5,641 nt of DNA. It comes from an uncultured Ruminococcus sp. (GTDB lineage: Bacteria > Bacillota > Clostridia > Oscillospirales > Ruminococcaceae). Positions 1 to 4,000 of the stretch are shown here, one piece after another. Both the position numbers and the translations under genes were made by a program. The notes under the pieces were generated by a model. The model made no database searches and was not told the DNA's origin. It saw only the letters and a program-made list of their open reading frames with translations. Each line of letters begins with the position of its first letter. The first letter of the stretch is position 1. The DNA is taken from contig CALEPT010000071.1 of the NCBI GenBank assembly GCA_937910385.1, positions 1 to 5,641 of the forward strand. Reading direction: 5' to 3'.

Positions 1-1
1 A

Positions 2-568
2 ATTGCAGCAGATGTACGACAAGGAATTGTCGGCAGCGGCGGACACTCAGCCGACGGTATTGGTGCTCGATTCCAACTGGAGAGCACTGATAGAATTGAA
101 CAAGCTGATGTCACAGGAGCAGCTCGATATACTCACCAGACTATCGATGCTTTCCACGAAATCGGAGACAGAACAGGTACTGAAAACGATTCGCTCCGAG
201 CAGAGAGATACAATAGCGACCTGTCGGGAGCTGCTGGATCAAACGTCGGAAACCACGACATTAGCAACCGAGCAATTGAAGAAAGCAACAGCAGACCTAT
301 CATTACAGGCTGGGAAGCTGAACGAGCAATATGGCTCCAAGCTGAAAGAACTCGACGAATACAAGCACAGGCTCAGATTGAAAGCAGCCAAGTGGATAGT
401 GATCTCGCAGTCGGTATTGATAGCATTGTCGGCGGCGTTGCAACTATGGCTTCGATGATTGATGACGAGCCTGCTGAGGATACCGAGTACGCCCAGGAGC
501 ATGTTGACAGCAAGGCTCTTGCCGAGGAACGAGAGCGTAAGGAAGCTCACGGAATACACATGGGATAG
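2..568 (+). CDS. C-terminal tail of probable MobA/MobL-type relaxase (partial, runs off the left edge)
   Basis: Frame 2 is open from the first bases to a TAG at 566-568 (188 residues) with no ATG before 446, so it must be the 3' part of a gene starting outside the window. The translation is very hydrophilic and low in complexity, rich in Glu, Asp, Arg, Ser and Gly, and ends in a charged stretch (EYAQEHVDSKALAEERERKE) closing with GIHMG. Such disordered charged tails are common at the C-terminus of MobA/MobL (MobQ-class) relaxases, which nick the transfer origin and lead DNA into the recipient. No catalytic part is visible, so the family call rests on the tail and on the relaxase, small gene, excisionase, integrase order. 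It shares about 455 bases with the membrane-anchored ORF in frame 3. Frame 1 is full of stops, so the openness is not simply due to composition. The openness is clear; the relaxase name is inference. Confidence 0.5.
   Translation: MAADVRQGIVGSGGHSADGIGARFQLESTDRIEQADVTGAARYTHQTIDAFHEIGDRTGTENDSLRAERYNSDLSGAAGSNVGNHDISNRAIEESNSRPIITGWEAERAIWLQAERTRRIQAQAQIESSQVDSDLAVGIDSIVGGVATMASMIDDEPAEDTEYAQEHVDSKALAEERERKEAHGIHMG
3..458 (+). CDS. Coiled-coil protein with C-terminal membrane anchor, overlapping the relaxase tail
   Basis: Not a family I can name. The frame encodes up to 151 residues with a TGA stop. An ATG at 12 is the first ATG, a TTG at 3 is also in frame, and the true start may lie further left. 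I see no clear ribosome binding site. Residues about 17-34 are an ordered segment (TVLVLDSNW). Residues about 35-125 are helical and heptad-like, rich in Leu, Glu, Lys and Gln, as in a coiled coil. Residues about 129-150 are a hydrophobic helix (WIVISQSVLIALSAALQLW) followed by Arg, so the protein would be tail-anchored with its body in the cytoplasm. Nearly the whole gene lies inside the relaxase tail in another frame. That may explain its many TTG, TCG and ATA codons. A role as a membrane-tethered mobilisation accessory protein is possible but is inferred from position only. Confidence 0.55.
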   Translation: MQQMYDKELSAAADTQPTVLVLDSNWRALIELNKLMSQEQLDILTRLSMLSTKSETEQVLKTIRSEQRDTIATCRELLDQTSETTTLATEQLKKATADLSLQAGKLNEQYGSKLKELDEYKHRLRLKAAKWIVISQSVLIALSAALQLWLR

Positions 569-640
569 TCCTGTGAGGTGTGCTTTGTTTCAACAGTCGG
601 TTTTCGTCAGGTCTTATGAATGGATTTCGACAGCGAGCTG

Positions 641-649
641 TGGTATGAT
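641..649 (+). promoter_or_regulatory. Possible extended -10 promoter for the DUF6809-like gene
   Basis: TGGTATGAT fits an extended -10 element (TGn plus TATGAT). No good -35 sits 17 bases upstream; TTCGAC at 626-631 is too close. Transcription would begin near 656, just before the ribosome binding site of the gene at 675. The preceding bases, CTGTGGTAT, are the same as those at the integrase promoter. Confidence 0.3.
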
Positions 650-674
650 TGTTGGTCGGGAGGTGACCGCGGCG

Positions 675-953
675 ATGAAGTTACAAGATTTATACTACGG
701 GAACGTCATACCGTGTCAGCACGATATGAGGAAGGATTCCGACTACGCAAAGCGAAGTCTGGAGCTGCTTGAGATGTGCGACACACTGGAGAAAAGGCTG
801 TCGGCTGACGATAGAAAGCTGCTCAACGACATAACGGATATGCAGGGAATGCTGTCCGAGACAATGGTAGCGGAGAGCTACATACAAGGCTTTCGTGACT
901 GCGCCGAACTTATTATAGACGTGATGTTTGGCAGTAGCGAGAACCTGAAATAA
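675..953 (+). CDS. DUF6809-like small protein of the mobile element
   Basis: A 92-residue, probably cytoplasmic, all-helical protein of unknown function. The start at 675 is chosen because GGGAGGTGA at 658-666 sits 8 bases upstream. The same frame is open back to 459, but that extension has no comparable site and reads as unrelated Ser/Arg-rich sequence over the relaxase end. The N-terminus (MKLQDLYYGNVIP) followed by charged helices and a C-terminal YIQGFRDCAELIIDVMFG block matches my memory of DUF6809, a family of roughly 90 residues common in clostridial mobile elements. The usual short LYYGN motif near the N-terminus and the hydrophobic GF.....L.I.V motif at the end are both present. It lies between the relaxase tail and the excisionase gene and is followed at once by a terminator. 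The family call is from memory; no function is claimed. Confidence 0.65.
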   Translation: MKLQDLYYGNVIPCQHDMRKDSDYAKRSLELLEMCDTLEKRLSADDRKLLNDITDMQGMLSETMVAESYIQGFRDCAELIIDVMFGSSENLK

Positions 954-969
954 CATAATAATTAAACGG

Positions 970-1002
970 AATGGGTACGGTAAAACACCGTACCCATTTT
1001 CG
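970..1002 (+). terminator. Rho-independent terminator after the DUF6809-like gene
   Basis: A perfect 12-bp stem (AATGGGTACGGT at 970-981, ACCGTACCCATT at 987-998) closes an AAAAC loop and runs into a short T-rich tail. It starts 17 bases after the stop at 953. It separates the relaxase-side transcript from the excisionase/integrase module, so the latter probably has its own control or depends on readthrough. Confidence 0.75.
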
Positions 1003-1024
1003 TATCAAAAAGGAGAATGTTAAA

Positions 1025-1117
1025 ATGAACAATTCAAATCACATAGGAAACATGAACGAGACAATGAGAAGGAGTATGATCGAATGGCTGAAAACAAAAC
1101 AGAAACCAAAATCGTAA
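1025..1117 (+). CDS. Possible 30-residue leader ORF overlapping the excisionase start
   Basis: ATG at 1025 follows AAGGAG (1010-1015) by 9 bases and opens a 30-codon frame ending at TAA 1115-1117. Its product begins MNNSNHIGNMNETMRRS and ends in a basic tail (KTKQKPKS). It overlaps the excisionase start at 1084 by 34 bases in another frame. The excisionase has its own AAGGAG at 1069-1074 inside this ORF. The layout suggests translational coupling, where ribosomes on the leader open or occlude the downstream site. It resembles no peptide I know and could be chance. The argument for it is the well-placed ribosome binding site. Confidence 0.35.
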   Translation: MNNSNHIGNMNETMRRSMIEWLKTKQKPKS

Positions 1118-1278
1118 TGCTGACCATAAAGGAGGCGGCAGCTCTTGTGGAAGGGCTGACTGAGTACAGAGTCCGTCAGATGTGCATAAACGACCAGGTG
1201 CCGCACATCATGGCAGGCAAGAAGTATCTCATCAACAAGGAACTTTTCCTGAGATACCTCCGCGGAGGAACAGCGTGA
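1084..1278 (+). CDS. Excisionase-like helix-turn-helix DNA-binding protein
   Basis: A 64-residue protein with one winged-HTH (excisionase / HTH_17, MerR-like) domain. Residues 12-35 (MLTIKEAAALVEGLTEYRVR) form the HTH, with the characteristic T-x-KEAA opening. Residues 36-58 carry the short wing and closing segment (VPHIMAGKKYLINKELFLRYL), including the G-x-K-Y-x-I-N-K pattern of this family. Such proteins bind and bend DNA at attachment sites to bias the integrase toward excision, and some also control transcription. It lies directly upstream of the integrase, the usual Xis-Int order. The start is supported by AAGGAG at 1069-1074 with a 9-base gap. It is full length for the family. The HTH is clear; the excision role is inferred from size and neighbour. 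Confidence 0.8.
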   Translation: MAENKTETKIVMLTIKEAAALVEGLTEYRVRQMCINDQVPHIMAGKKYLINKELFLRYLRGGTA

Positions 1279-1314
1279 GCGATTTTATCAGTAAAGTAGA
1301 TTTTTAACACGAAC

Positions 1315-1376
1315 GGCGCATTTCTGATAGACATTTCCGCAGACCTGTGGTATAATGTCAGTGGAGGAAATGCGCC
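1315..1376. repeat. 10-bp inverted repeat framing the integrase promoter
   Basis: GGCGCATTTC (1315-1324) and GAAATGCGCC (1367-1376) are perfect reverse complements separated by 42 bases that contain the complete promoter at 1328-1356. The left arm is upstream of the -35 and the right arm begins at about the transcription start. This suits a regulator that loops or caps the promoter. In transcripts reading through from the excisionase gene the arms could also pair. Confidence 0.7.
1328..1356 (+). promoter_or_regulatory. Strong sigma-A-type promoter for the integrase
   Basis: TAGACA (1328-1333), a 17-base spacer and TATAAT (1351-1356), with TGG just before the -10, make a near-consensus housekeeping promoter. 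It points at the integrase start at 1404, with the transcript beginning near 1363. It lies inside a perfect inverted repeat. Confidence 0.75.
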
Positions 1377-1403
1377 ATAGTTTTGAAACGGAGGTTTTAA
1401 TAT

Positions 1404-1518
1404 ATGGCGACAAATAAGAAAGCGTTCCGAAGGAACGTACCAGATAAGAGTTTCATGCGGCTATGGTGTAGACGGAAAGCAGCGAAATCAGTTCAAGCGC
1501 TACAAGCCTGAGCCAGGT
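1404..1518 (+). pseudogene. N-terminal segment of the integrase, out of frame by one base
   Basis: ATG at 1404 has an excellent GGAGG (1390-1394) 9 bases upstream and is clearly the ancestral start. Read straight on, it gives 35 residues and stops at TGA 1509-1511. Dropping one A from ACAAATAAG (1410-1418) gives MATIRKRSEGTYQIRVSCGY and continues in frame into the integrase. That matches the arm-type DNA-binding N-terminus usual for this group (basic start, Y-x-I-x-V-S-x-G-Y, DGKQ). The corrected protein would have 414 residues, normal for the family. The simplest reading is a one-base insertion in this copy or a base-call error. A programmed +1 shift is less likely. The short frame ends 7 bases before ATG 1519, so reinitiation could yield a truncated integrase. 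Confidence 0.7.
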
Positions 1519-2649
1519 ATGACGCCGAAGCAAATTGAAAAGGAACTCACTCGTCAGGCTGTCCTGTTCGAGGAAGAATGCAAGAGGGGACAGATAACAT
1601 CGGCTGTTAAGTTCGAGAAATTCGCAGAGCAGTGGTTTGAGGAATATGCCAAAGTCAATCTCAGACCGACCTCATACGCACGAATGAAACAGCTCACCAA
1701 GCGTGTCTATCCTGCCATAGGTCACAAGCGGCTTGATAAGATAACTGCTCGTGATATTCAGAAGTTCGTGACAGATATGCTTGTCAACGGCAAGAATATG
1801 AACACAGGTAAGCCGCTGTCGAGGAAAACGGCAGTGCATCACCTTAGCTTTATCAGCGATGTATTCAGCTATGCTATACGCATGGGAATGCTGACGGACA
1901 ACCCTTGCAGGCGAGTATATGTGCCGAAACAGGAACAGGACGAAAAGCAGATCTACACCATTGATGAGGTGAAGAAGCTGTATGAGAACCTGAGAGGTGA
2001 GCCGATGAAGTATCAGGTCTACCTGCTGCTTGCAATATACAGTGGTTACCGCCGCAGCGAAATGCTTGGCTTGGAATGGAAGGACATCGACTTTGAGAAC
2101 AACATTATCCACGTTCGCCGAACATCACAGTATACTGCTGAGAAGGGCATTTATACCGACACTACGAAAACAAGAAAGTCAAAGCGAGTGTCCAAGATGC
2201 CTGTCTCTATAATGAACTTGCTCAGGCAGTTCAAGGCGGAACAGGACACGGAAGCCGTACAGCTCGGCACCAAGTGGGAAGACCATGACAGGCTGTTCAC
2301 AAAATGGAACGGAGCACCTATGAATCCGCAGACACCGTTCGAGTGGCTGAAAGGCTACTGTGAGCGTATCGGAGTGCCCTTCAAGAATATCCATTCACTG
2401 CGACATCTCCATGCAAGTCTCCTGATATTTGAAGGCGTAGACGTAGTAGCGGTATCCTCGGACATGGGTCACAGCGTCGTAGGAACTACCTTGAACCTGT
2501 ATTCTCATATGCTTCAGGAAGCCAAGGCTCGCAACTGCGATGCAATAAGCAATGCACTGAGCTTCACAAACGATATAGGCACAGAGGAAGAAAGTCCTGC
2601 CGAGGACGATACCGAAGCTGAGACCGAGCAGCAGGCACTGGCATTATGA
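1519..2649 (+). CDS. int: Tyrosine recombinase (integrase) of the mobile element, intact core and catalytic domains
   Basis: This 376-residue frame carries two of the three parts of a tyrosine integrase, which cuts and rejoins attachment sites through a covalent 3'-phosphotyrosine bond. Residues about 32-135 are the SAM-like core-binding domain (FEKFAEQWFEEYAKVNLRP to NPCRRV). Residues about 145-335 are the catalytic domain with all key residues: R178 in YSGYRRSEMLGLEW, K217 in TKTRKSKR, H292 and R295 in HSLRH, H318 in MGHS, and nucleophile Y328 in LNLYSHM. The tail (residues 350-376) is acidic and probably disordered. The N-terminal arm-binding segment lies upstream in another frame. ATG 1519 has no good ribosome binding site, so it is the start of the open frame rather than a natural start. 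If translated alone it could cleave core sites but should bind arm sites poorly. Its 3' end faces a tRNA-Glu gene, the probable integration target. Confidence 0.9.
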   Translation: MTPKQIEKELTRQAVLFEEECKRGQITSAVKFEKFAEQWFEEYAKVNLRPTSYARMKQLTKRVYPAIGHKRLDKITARDIQKFVTDMLVNGKNMNTGKPLSRKTAVHHLSFISDVFSYAIRMGMLTDNPCRRVYVPKQEQDEKQIYTIDEVKKLYENLRGEPMKYQVYLLLAIYSGYRRSEMLGLEWKDIDFENNIIHVRRTSQYTAEKGIYTDTTKTRKSKRVSKMPVSIMNLLRQFKAEQDTEAVQLGTKWEDHDRLFTKWNGAPMNPQTPFEWLKGYCERIGVPFKNIHSLRHLHASLLIFEGVDVVAVSSDMGHSVVGTTLNLYSHMLQEAKARNCDAISNALSFTNDIGTEEESPAEDDTEAETEQQALAL

Positions 2650-2651
2650 GC

Positions 2652-2682
2652 AAAAAAGTACCGCAGAGCGAAAGCTCTGCGG
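2652..2682 (-). terminator. Hairpin terminator on the minus strand after the integrase
   Basis: CCGCAGAGC (2661-2669) and GCTCTGCGG (2674-2682) pair perfectly across a GAAA loop. On the minus strand the stem is followed by TAC and six T's (A-run at 2652-2657), so it should stop transcripts running from the tRNA side into the integrase. On the + strand no T-run follows, but the stable stem may still protect the integrase mRNA 3' end. Confidence 0.65.
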
Positions 2683-2710
2683 ATACCCAAATTAATAGTT
2701 AAAAGATAAT

Positions 2711-2731
2711 AAGTGCCAAACAAGTGCCAAA
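2711..2731. repeat. Tandem AAGTGCCAAA repeat, candidate integrase arm sites
   Basis: AAGTGCCAAA occurs twice (2711-2720 and 2722-2731) with one base between. It lies between the integrase stop and the tRNA-Glu 3' end, where short direct repeats bound by the integrase N-terminal domain are expected. The repeat is seen directly; the binding role is inferred. Confidence 0.55.
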
Positions 2732-2743
2732 GCCTGATTTTTA

Positions 2744-2787
2744 GAAAAAAGAAAACCCACAAACGGCTATTTTAAGCCATCTGTGGG
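2744..2787 (-). terminator. Rho-independent terminator of the tRNA operon
   Basis: On the minus strand CCCACA...TGTGGG (outer arms 2782-2787 and 2756-2761) and GGCT/AGCC inside form a 13-bp stem with two G-T pairs and a TAAAAT loop. TTTTCTTTTTT follows (A-rich at 2745-2755). It begins 10 bases after the tRNA-Glu 3' end. If the mobile element sits in the tRNA 3' end, this terminator may be supplied by the element. Confidence 0.8.
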
Positions 2788-2796
2788 ATTGCGTAA

Positions 2797-2871
2797 TGGT
2801 GACCCGTACGGGAATTGAACCCATGATTCCGCCGTGAAAGGGCGGTGTCTTAACCTCTTGACCAACGGGCC
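2797..2871 (-). tRNA. tRNA-Glu (anticodon TTC), probable attachment site of the element
   Basis: The 75-base minus-strand sequence folds into a full cloverleaf. The acceptor stem is GGCCCGT/ACGGGTC (one G-T pair), the anticodon stem is CCGCC/GGCGG, and the loop CTTTCAC carries anticodon TTC. The T loop is TTCAATT and CCA is encoded at the end. It is the second gene of a two-tRNA operon. Its 3' end faces the integrase, the usual geometry of tyrosine-integrase elements inserted at a tRNA 3' end; the duplicate half-site would lie left of the window. Confidence 0.95.
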
Positions 2872-2876
2872 TTGAA

Positions 2877-2902
2877 AGCGTTACCGAAAATACGGTAACG
2901 CT
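2877..2902 (-). other. Perfect hairpin between the two tRNA genes
   Basis: AGCGTTACCG (2877-2886) and CGGTAACGCT (2893-2902) form a perfect 10-bp stem around six bases, filling most of the 35-base spacer between tRNA-Met and tRNA-Glu. On the minus strand only three T's follow, so it may be a partial terminator or a processing stem that helps release tRNA-Met. Confidence 0.6.
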
Positions 2903-2906
2903 AATT

Positions 2907-2983
2907 TGGTAGCGGCAGTAGGATTTGAACCAACGACCAATCGGGTATGAACCGAGTACTCTAGCCAACTGAGCTATGCCGCC
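2907..2983 (-). tRNA. Elongator tRNA-Met (anticodon CAT)
   Basis: The 77-base minus-strand sequence has acceptor stem GGCGGCA/TGCCGCT, D stem GCTC/GAGT and loop TTCATAC with anticodon CAT. The T loop is TTCAAAT and ACCA ends the gene. The sequence resembles elongator tRNA-Met more than initiator or lysidine-modified tRNA-Ile. Two stem positions do not pair: C27-U43 at the base of the anticodon stem and U51-U63 in the T stem. It is the first gene of the operon, about 26 bases from the predicted transcript start. Confidence 0.93.
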
Positions 2984-3017
2984 ATAATAAAGCTGTAGAA
3001 GTTTACAGCTTTATTAT
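2984..3017. repeat. 14-bp perfect inverted repeat between tRNA promoter and tRNA-Met
   Basis: ATAATAAAGCTGTA (2984-2997) and TACAGCTTTATTAT (3004-3017) are perfect reverse complements with a six-base loop. The repeat abuts the tRNA-Met 5' end and runs into the -10 element (3016-3021). It could be an operator, or a leftover terminator stem. Confidence 0.65.
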
Positions 3018-3044
3018 TATACATCAAAATAGCAAAAAAGTCAA
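3016..3044 (-). promoter_or_regulatory. Promoter of the tRNA-Met/tRNA-Glu operon
   Basis: On the minus strand TTGACT (3044-3039), a 17-base spacer and TATAAT (3021-3016), with TG just before the -10, form a near-consensus sigma-A promoter. The transcript would start near 3009, cover both tRNAs, and end at the terminator 2787-2744. Confidence 0.85.
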
Positions 3045-3190
3045 GTGAATTGGATTGGGAAGAAAAAAATTGTAGGTTATCCCAAATTTGTGGTAAAATA
3101 ATATTTACAATATAGTGAATTGTCACTATCGCGGAGCTTTTGAACGACGGCGGACAGCGGACGTTTCTGTTCGGGCTTAAAATTTCCACA
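3045..3190. other. AT-rich intergenic region with palindrome and weak promoter-like match
   Basis: No gene is convincing here. It holds a TTGTAG (3070-3075), 18-base, TGG-TAAAAT (3094-3099) promoter-like match on the + strand. A 7-bp palindrome ATAGTGA/TCACTAT (3112-3129) follows, then a short GC-rich island with an imperfect stem (CGGACAG/CTGTTCG, about 3150-3175). The minus-strand frame spanning it also covers the tRNA-Met gene and is spurious. Confidence 0.4.
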
Positions 3191-3193
3191 CTG

Positions 3194-3222
3194 TTGATTT
3201 TTCTGCGAATATATGCTACAAT
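3194..3222 (+). promoter_or_regulatory. Promoter for the 140-residue membrane protein gene
   Basis: TTGATT (3194-3199), a 17-base spacer and TACAAT (3217-3222) fit a sigma-A promoter. The transcript would begin near 3229 and have a leader of about 70 bases. That leader contains ACAGCA...TGCTGT, a 6-bp stem, ahead of the gene. Confidence 0.6.
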
Positions 3223-3298
3223 TATGAAACAGCAGCTTTGCAATTTGTTGCTGTGATAAATCGGAATTTAGATGATGAATATGATTAAGGAAATTGAT

Positions 3299-3721
3299 AT
3301 GAGTGATAAATTAAATAATACCGATGAATTGCCTGTTCTCGAACCGCTTATGCCAGGAGAAGATACCCCATCTGAGCCTGTCTCACAATACGGGAACCAT
3401 CAGAATACCGAAGATAAAATTGCAGAAATAATGGATCAAGCCCACATAAAGAGAGGAAAGTCGGAACTACGAGAAAGTATGATGCAAACTAATACTATCG
3501 TTTATTTGTTGATATTATTGGTTTTGTTCATTCTAAGTATGGAGTTTCTTCCGCCATTTCTTGTAATACCCGTAATTATGTCATTTTTGATCATAAAAGT
3601 TCTGTTAGCTATGAAGAATCAAGACCTTGATCTGAAGGTGGCTATAAAAGATAATATTGTTTTAGTTTTACTTACAGGATTATTCGTTTTTTTGGCAATT
3701 CTTAATATTTTTGATAAATGA
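3299..3721 (+). CDS. Unrecognised small three-helix membrane protein
   Basis: I do not recognise the family. The start at 3299 (MSDKLNN) is preferred over the in-frame ATGs at 3272, 3275 and 3281 because AAGGA (3287-3291) lies 7 bases before it. That gives 140 residues. Residues 1-60 are acidic, Pro/Glu/Asp-rich and probably disordered and cytoplasmic. Then come three hydrophobic helices, roughly residues 66-83 (VYLLILLVLFILSMEFL), 86-104 (FLVIPVIMSFLIIKVLL) and 116-137 (NIVLVLLTGLFVFLAILNI), with a charged loop KNQDLDLKVAIKD between the last two. It is a single gene with its own promoter, more AT-rich than the spoVA genes and the mobile element, and convergent with spoVAE. Different base composition and lack of partners suggest a lineage-specific or acquired gene. 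Confidence 0.7.
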   Translation: MSDKLNNTDELPVLEPLMPGEDTPSEPVSQYGNHQNTEDKIAEIMDQAHIKRGKSELRESMMQTNTIVYLLILLVLFILSMEFLPPFLVIPVIMSFLIIKVLLAMKNQDLDLKVAIKDNIVLVLLTGLFVFLAILNIFDK

Positions 3722-3731
3722 TTTCGCTTGC

Positions 3732-3838
3732 AATTCTGATTTATAGGAACAGCGCCAACGAGCGATGTACGACTGAGGGCGTTGGTGAGAGTGAGCGCGT
3801 AAGCGCGGCAACGTGGTTCGGCAGCGCGGGCTCCGCGC
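3732..3838. repeat. Structured intergenic repeat, copy 1
   Basis: Copy 1 of a unit of about 107-110 bp. It starts AATTCTGATTTATAGG, has a conserved core to GCGGCAACGTGG (ending 3816), and finishes with a perfect hairpin GCGCGG-GCT-CCGCGC (3824-3838). A variable inner hairpin GCGC-GTAA-GCGC lies inside it. CCAACG and CGTTGG in the core can also pair. It starts 10 bases after the membrane protein stop, and its reading frames encode only Arg/Glu/Ser-rich repeat peptides. Confidence 0.8.
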
Positions 3839-3839
3839 A

Positions 3840-3950
3840 AATTCTGATTTATAGGAACAGCGCCAACGAGCGATGTATAGGTGAGGGCGTTAGTGAGAGT
3901 GAGCGAGCTTGCGAGCGGCAACGTGGATATGGTCGAGCTGATTCAGCTCG
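3840..3950. repeat. Structured intergenic repeat, copy 2
   Basis: Copy 2 follows copy 1 directly. The first 36 or so bases after AATTCTG are identical, and the core is repeated with few substitutions and a 2-base length change at the inner variable loop, through GCGGCAACGTGG (ending 3926). It ends in a perfect hairpin CGAGCTG-ATT-CAGCTCG (3934-3950), unrelated in sequence to that of copy 1. CAATT follows again at 3961, the same bases that open each copy. Confidence 0.8.
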
Positions 3951-4000
3951 GGCAAAGCCGCAATTTTAAACGCACCTCACAGCACATAACTTCAAAGAAA

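Noticed and set aside
459..674. N-terminal extension of the DUF6809-like frame
   Set aside because: It lacks a ribosome binding site, overlaps the relaxase tail end, and the strong GGGAGGTGA supports the start at 675.
1370..1417. 15-codon ORF before the integrase start
   Set aside because: Its GGAGG is only two bases from the ATG, too close for normal initiation, and nothing suggests conservation.
1672..2112. 146-residue minus-strand frame inside the integrase
   Set aside because: It is a shadow of the integrase gene, whose catalytic residues are all in the + frame.
2741..2968. 75-residue minus-strand frame
   Set aside because: It spans both tRNA genes; it is a translation of RNA genes, not a protein gene.
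2974..3243. 89-residue minus-strand frame
   Set aside because: It reads through the tRNA promoter and into tRNA-Met, has low-complexity content and no ribosome binding site.
3619..3921. 100-residue minus-strand frame
   Set aside because: It is the reverse translation of the same repeat pair and overlaps the membrane protein gene.
3732..3950. CRISPR array
   Set aside because: Only two long units with divergent ends; no short regular repeats with unique spacers and no cas genes.
3718..3969. 83-residue + strand frame over the structured repeats
   Set aside because: It encodes the duplicated repeat (ILIYRNSANER twice) and Ser/Glu/Arg-rich filler, typical of spurious frames in palindromic repeats.
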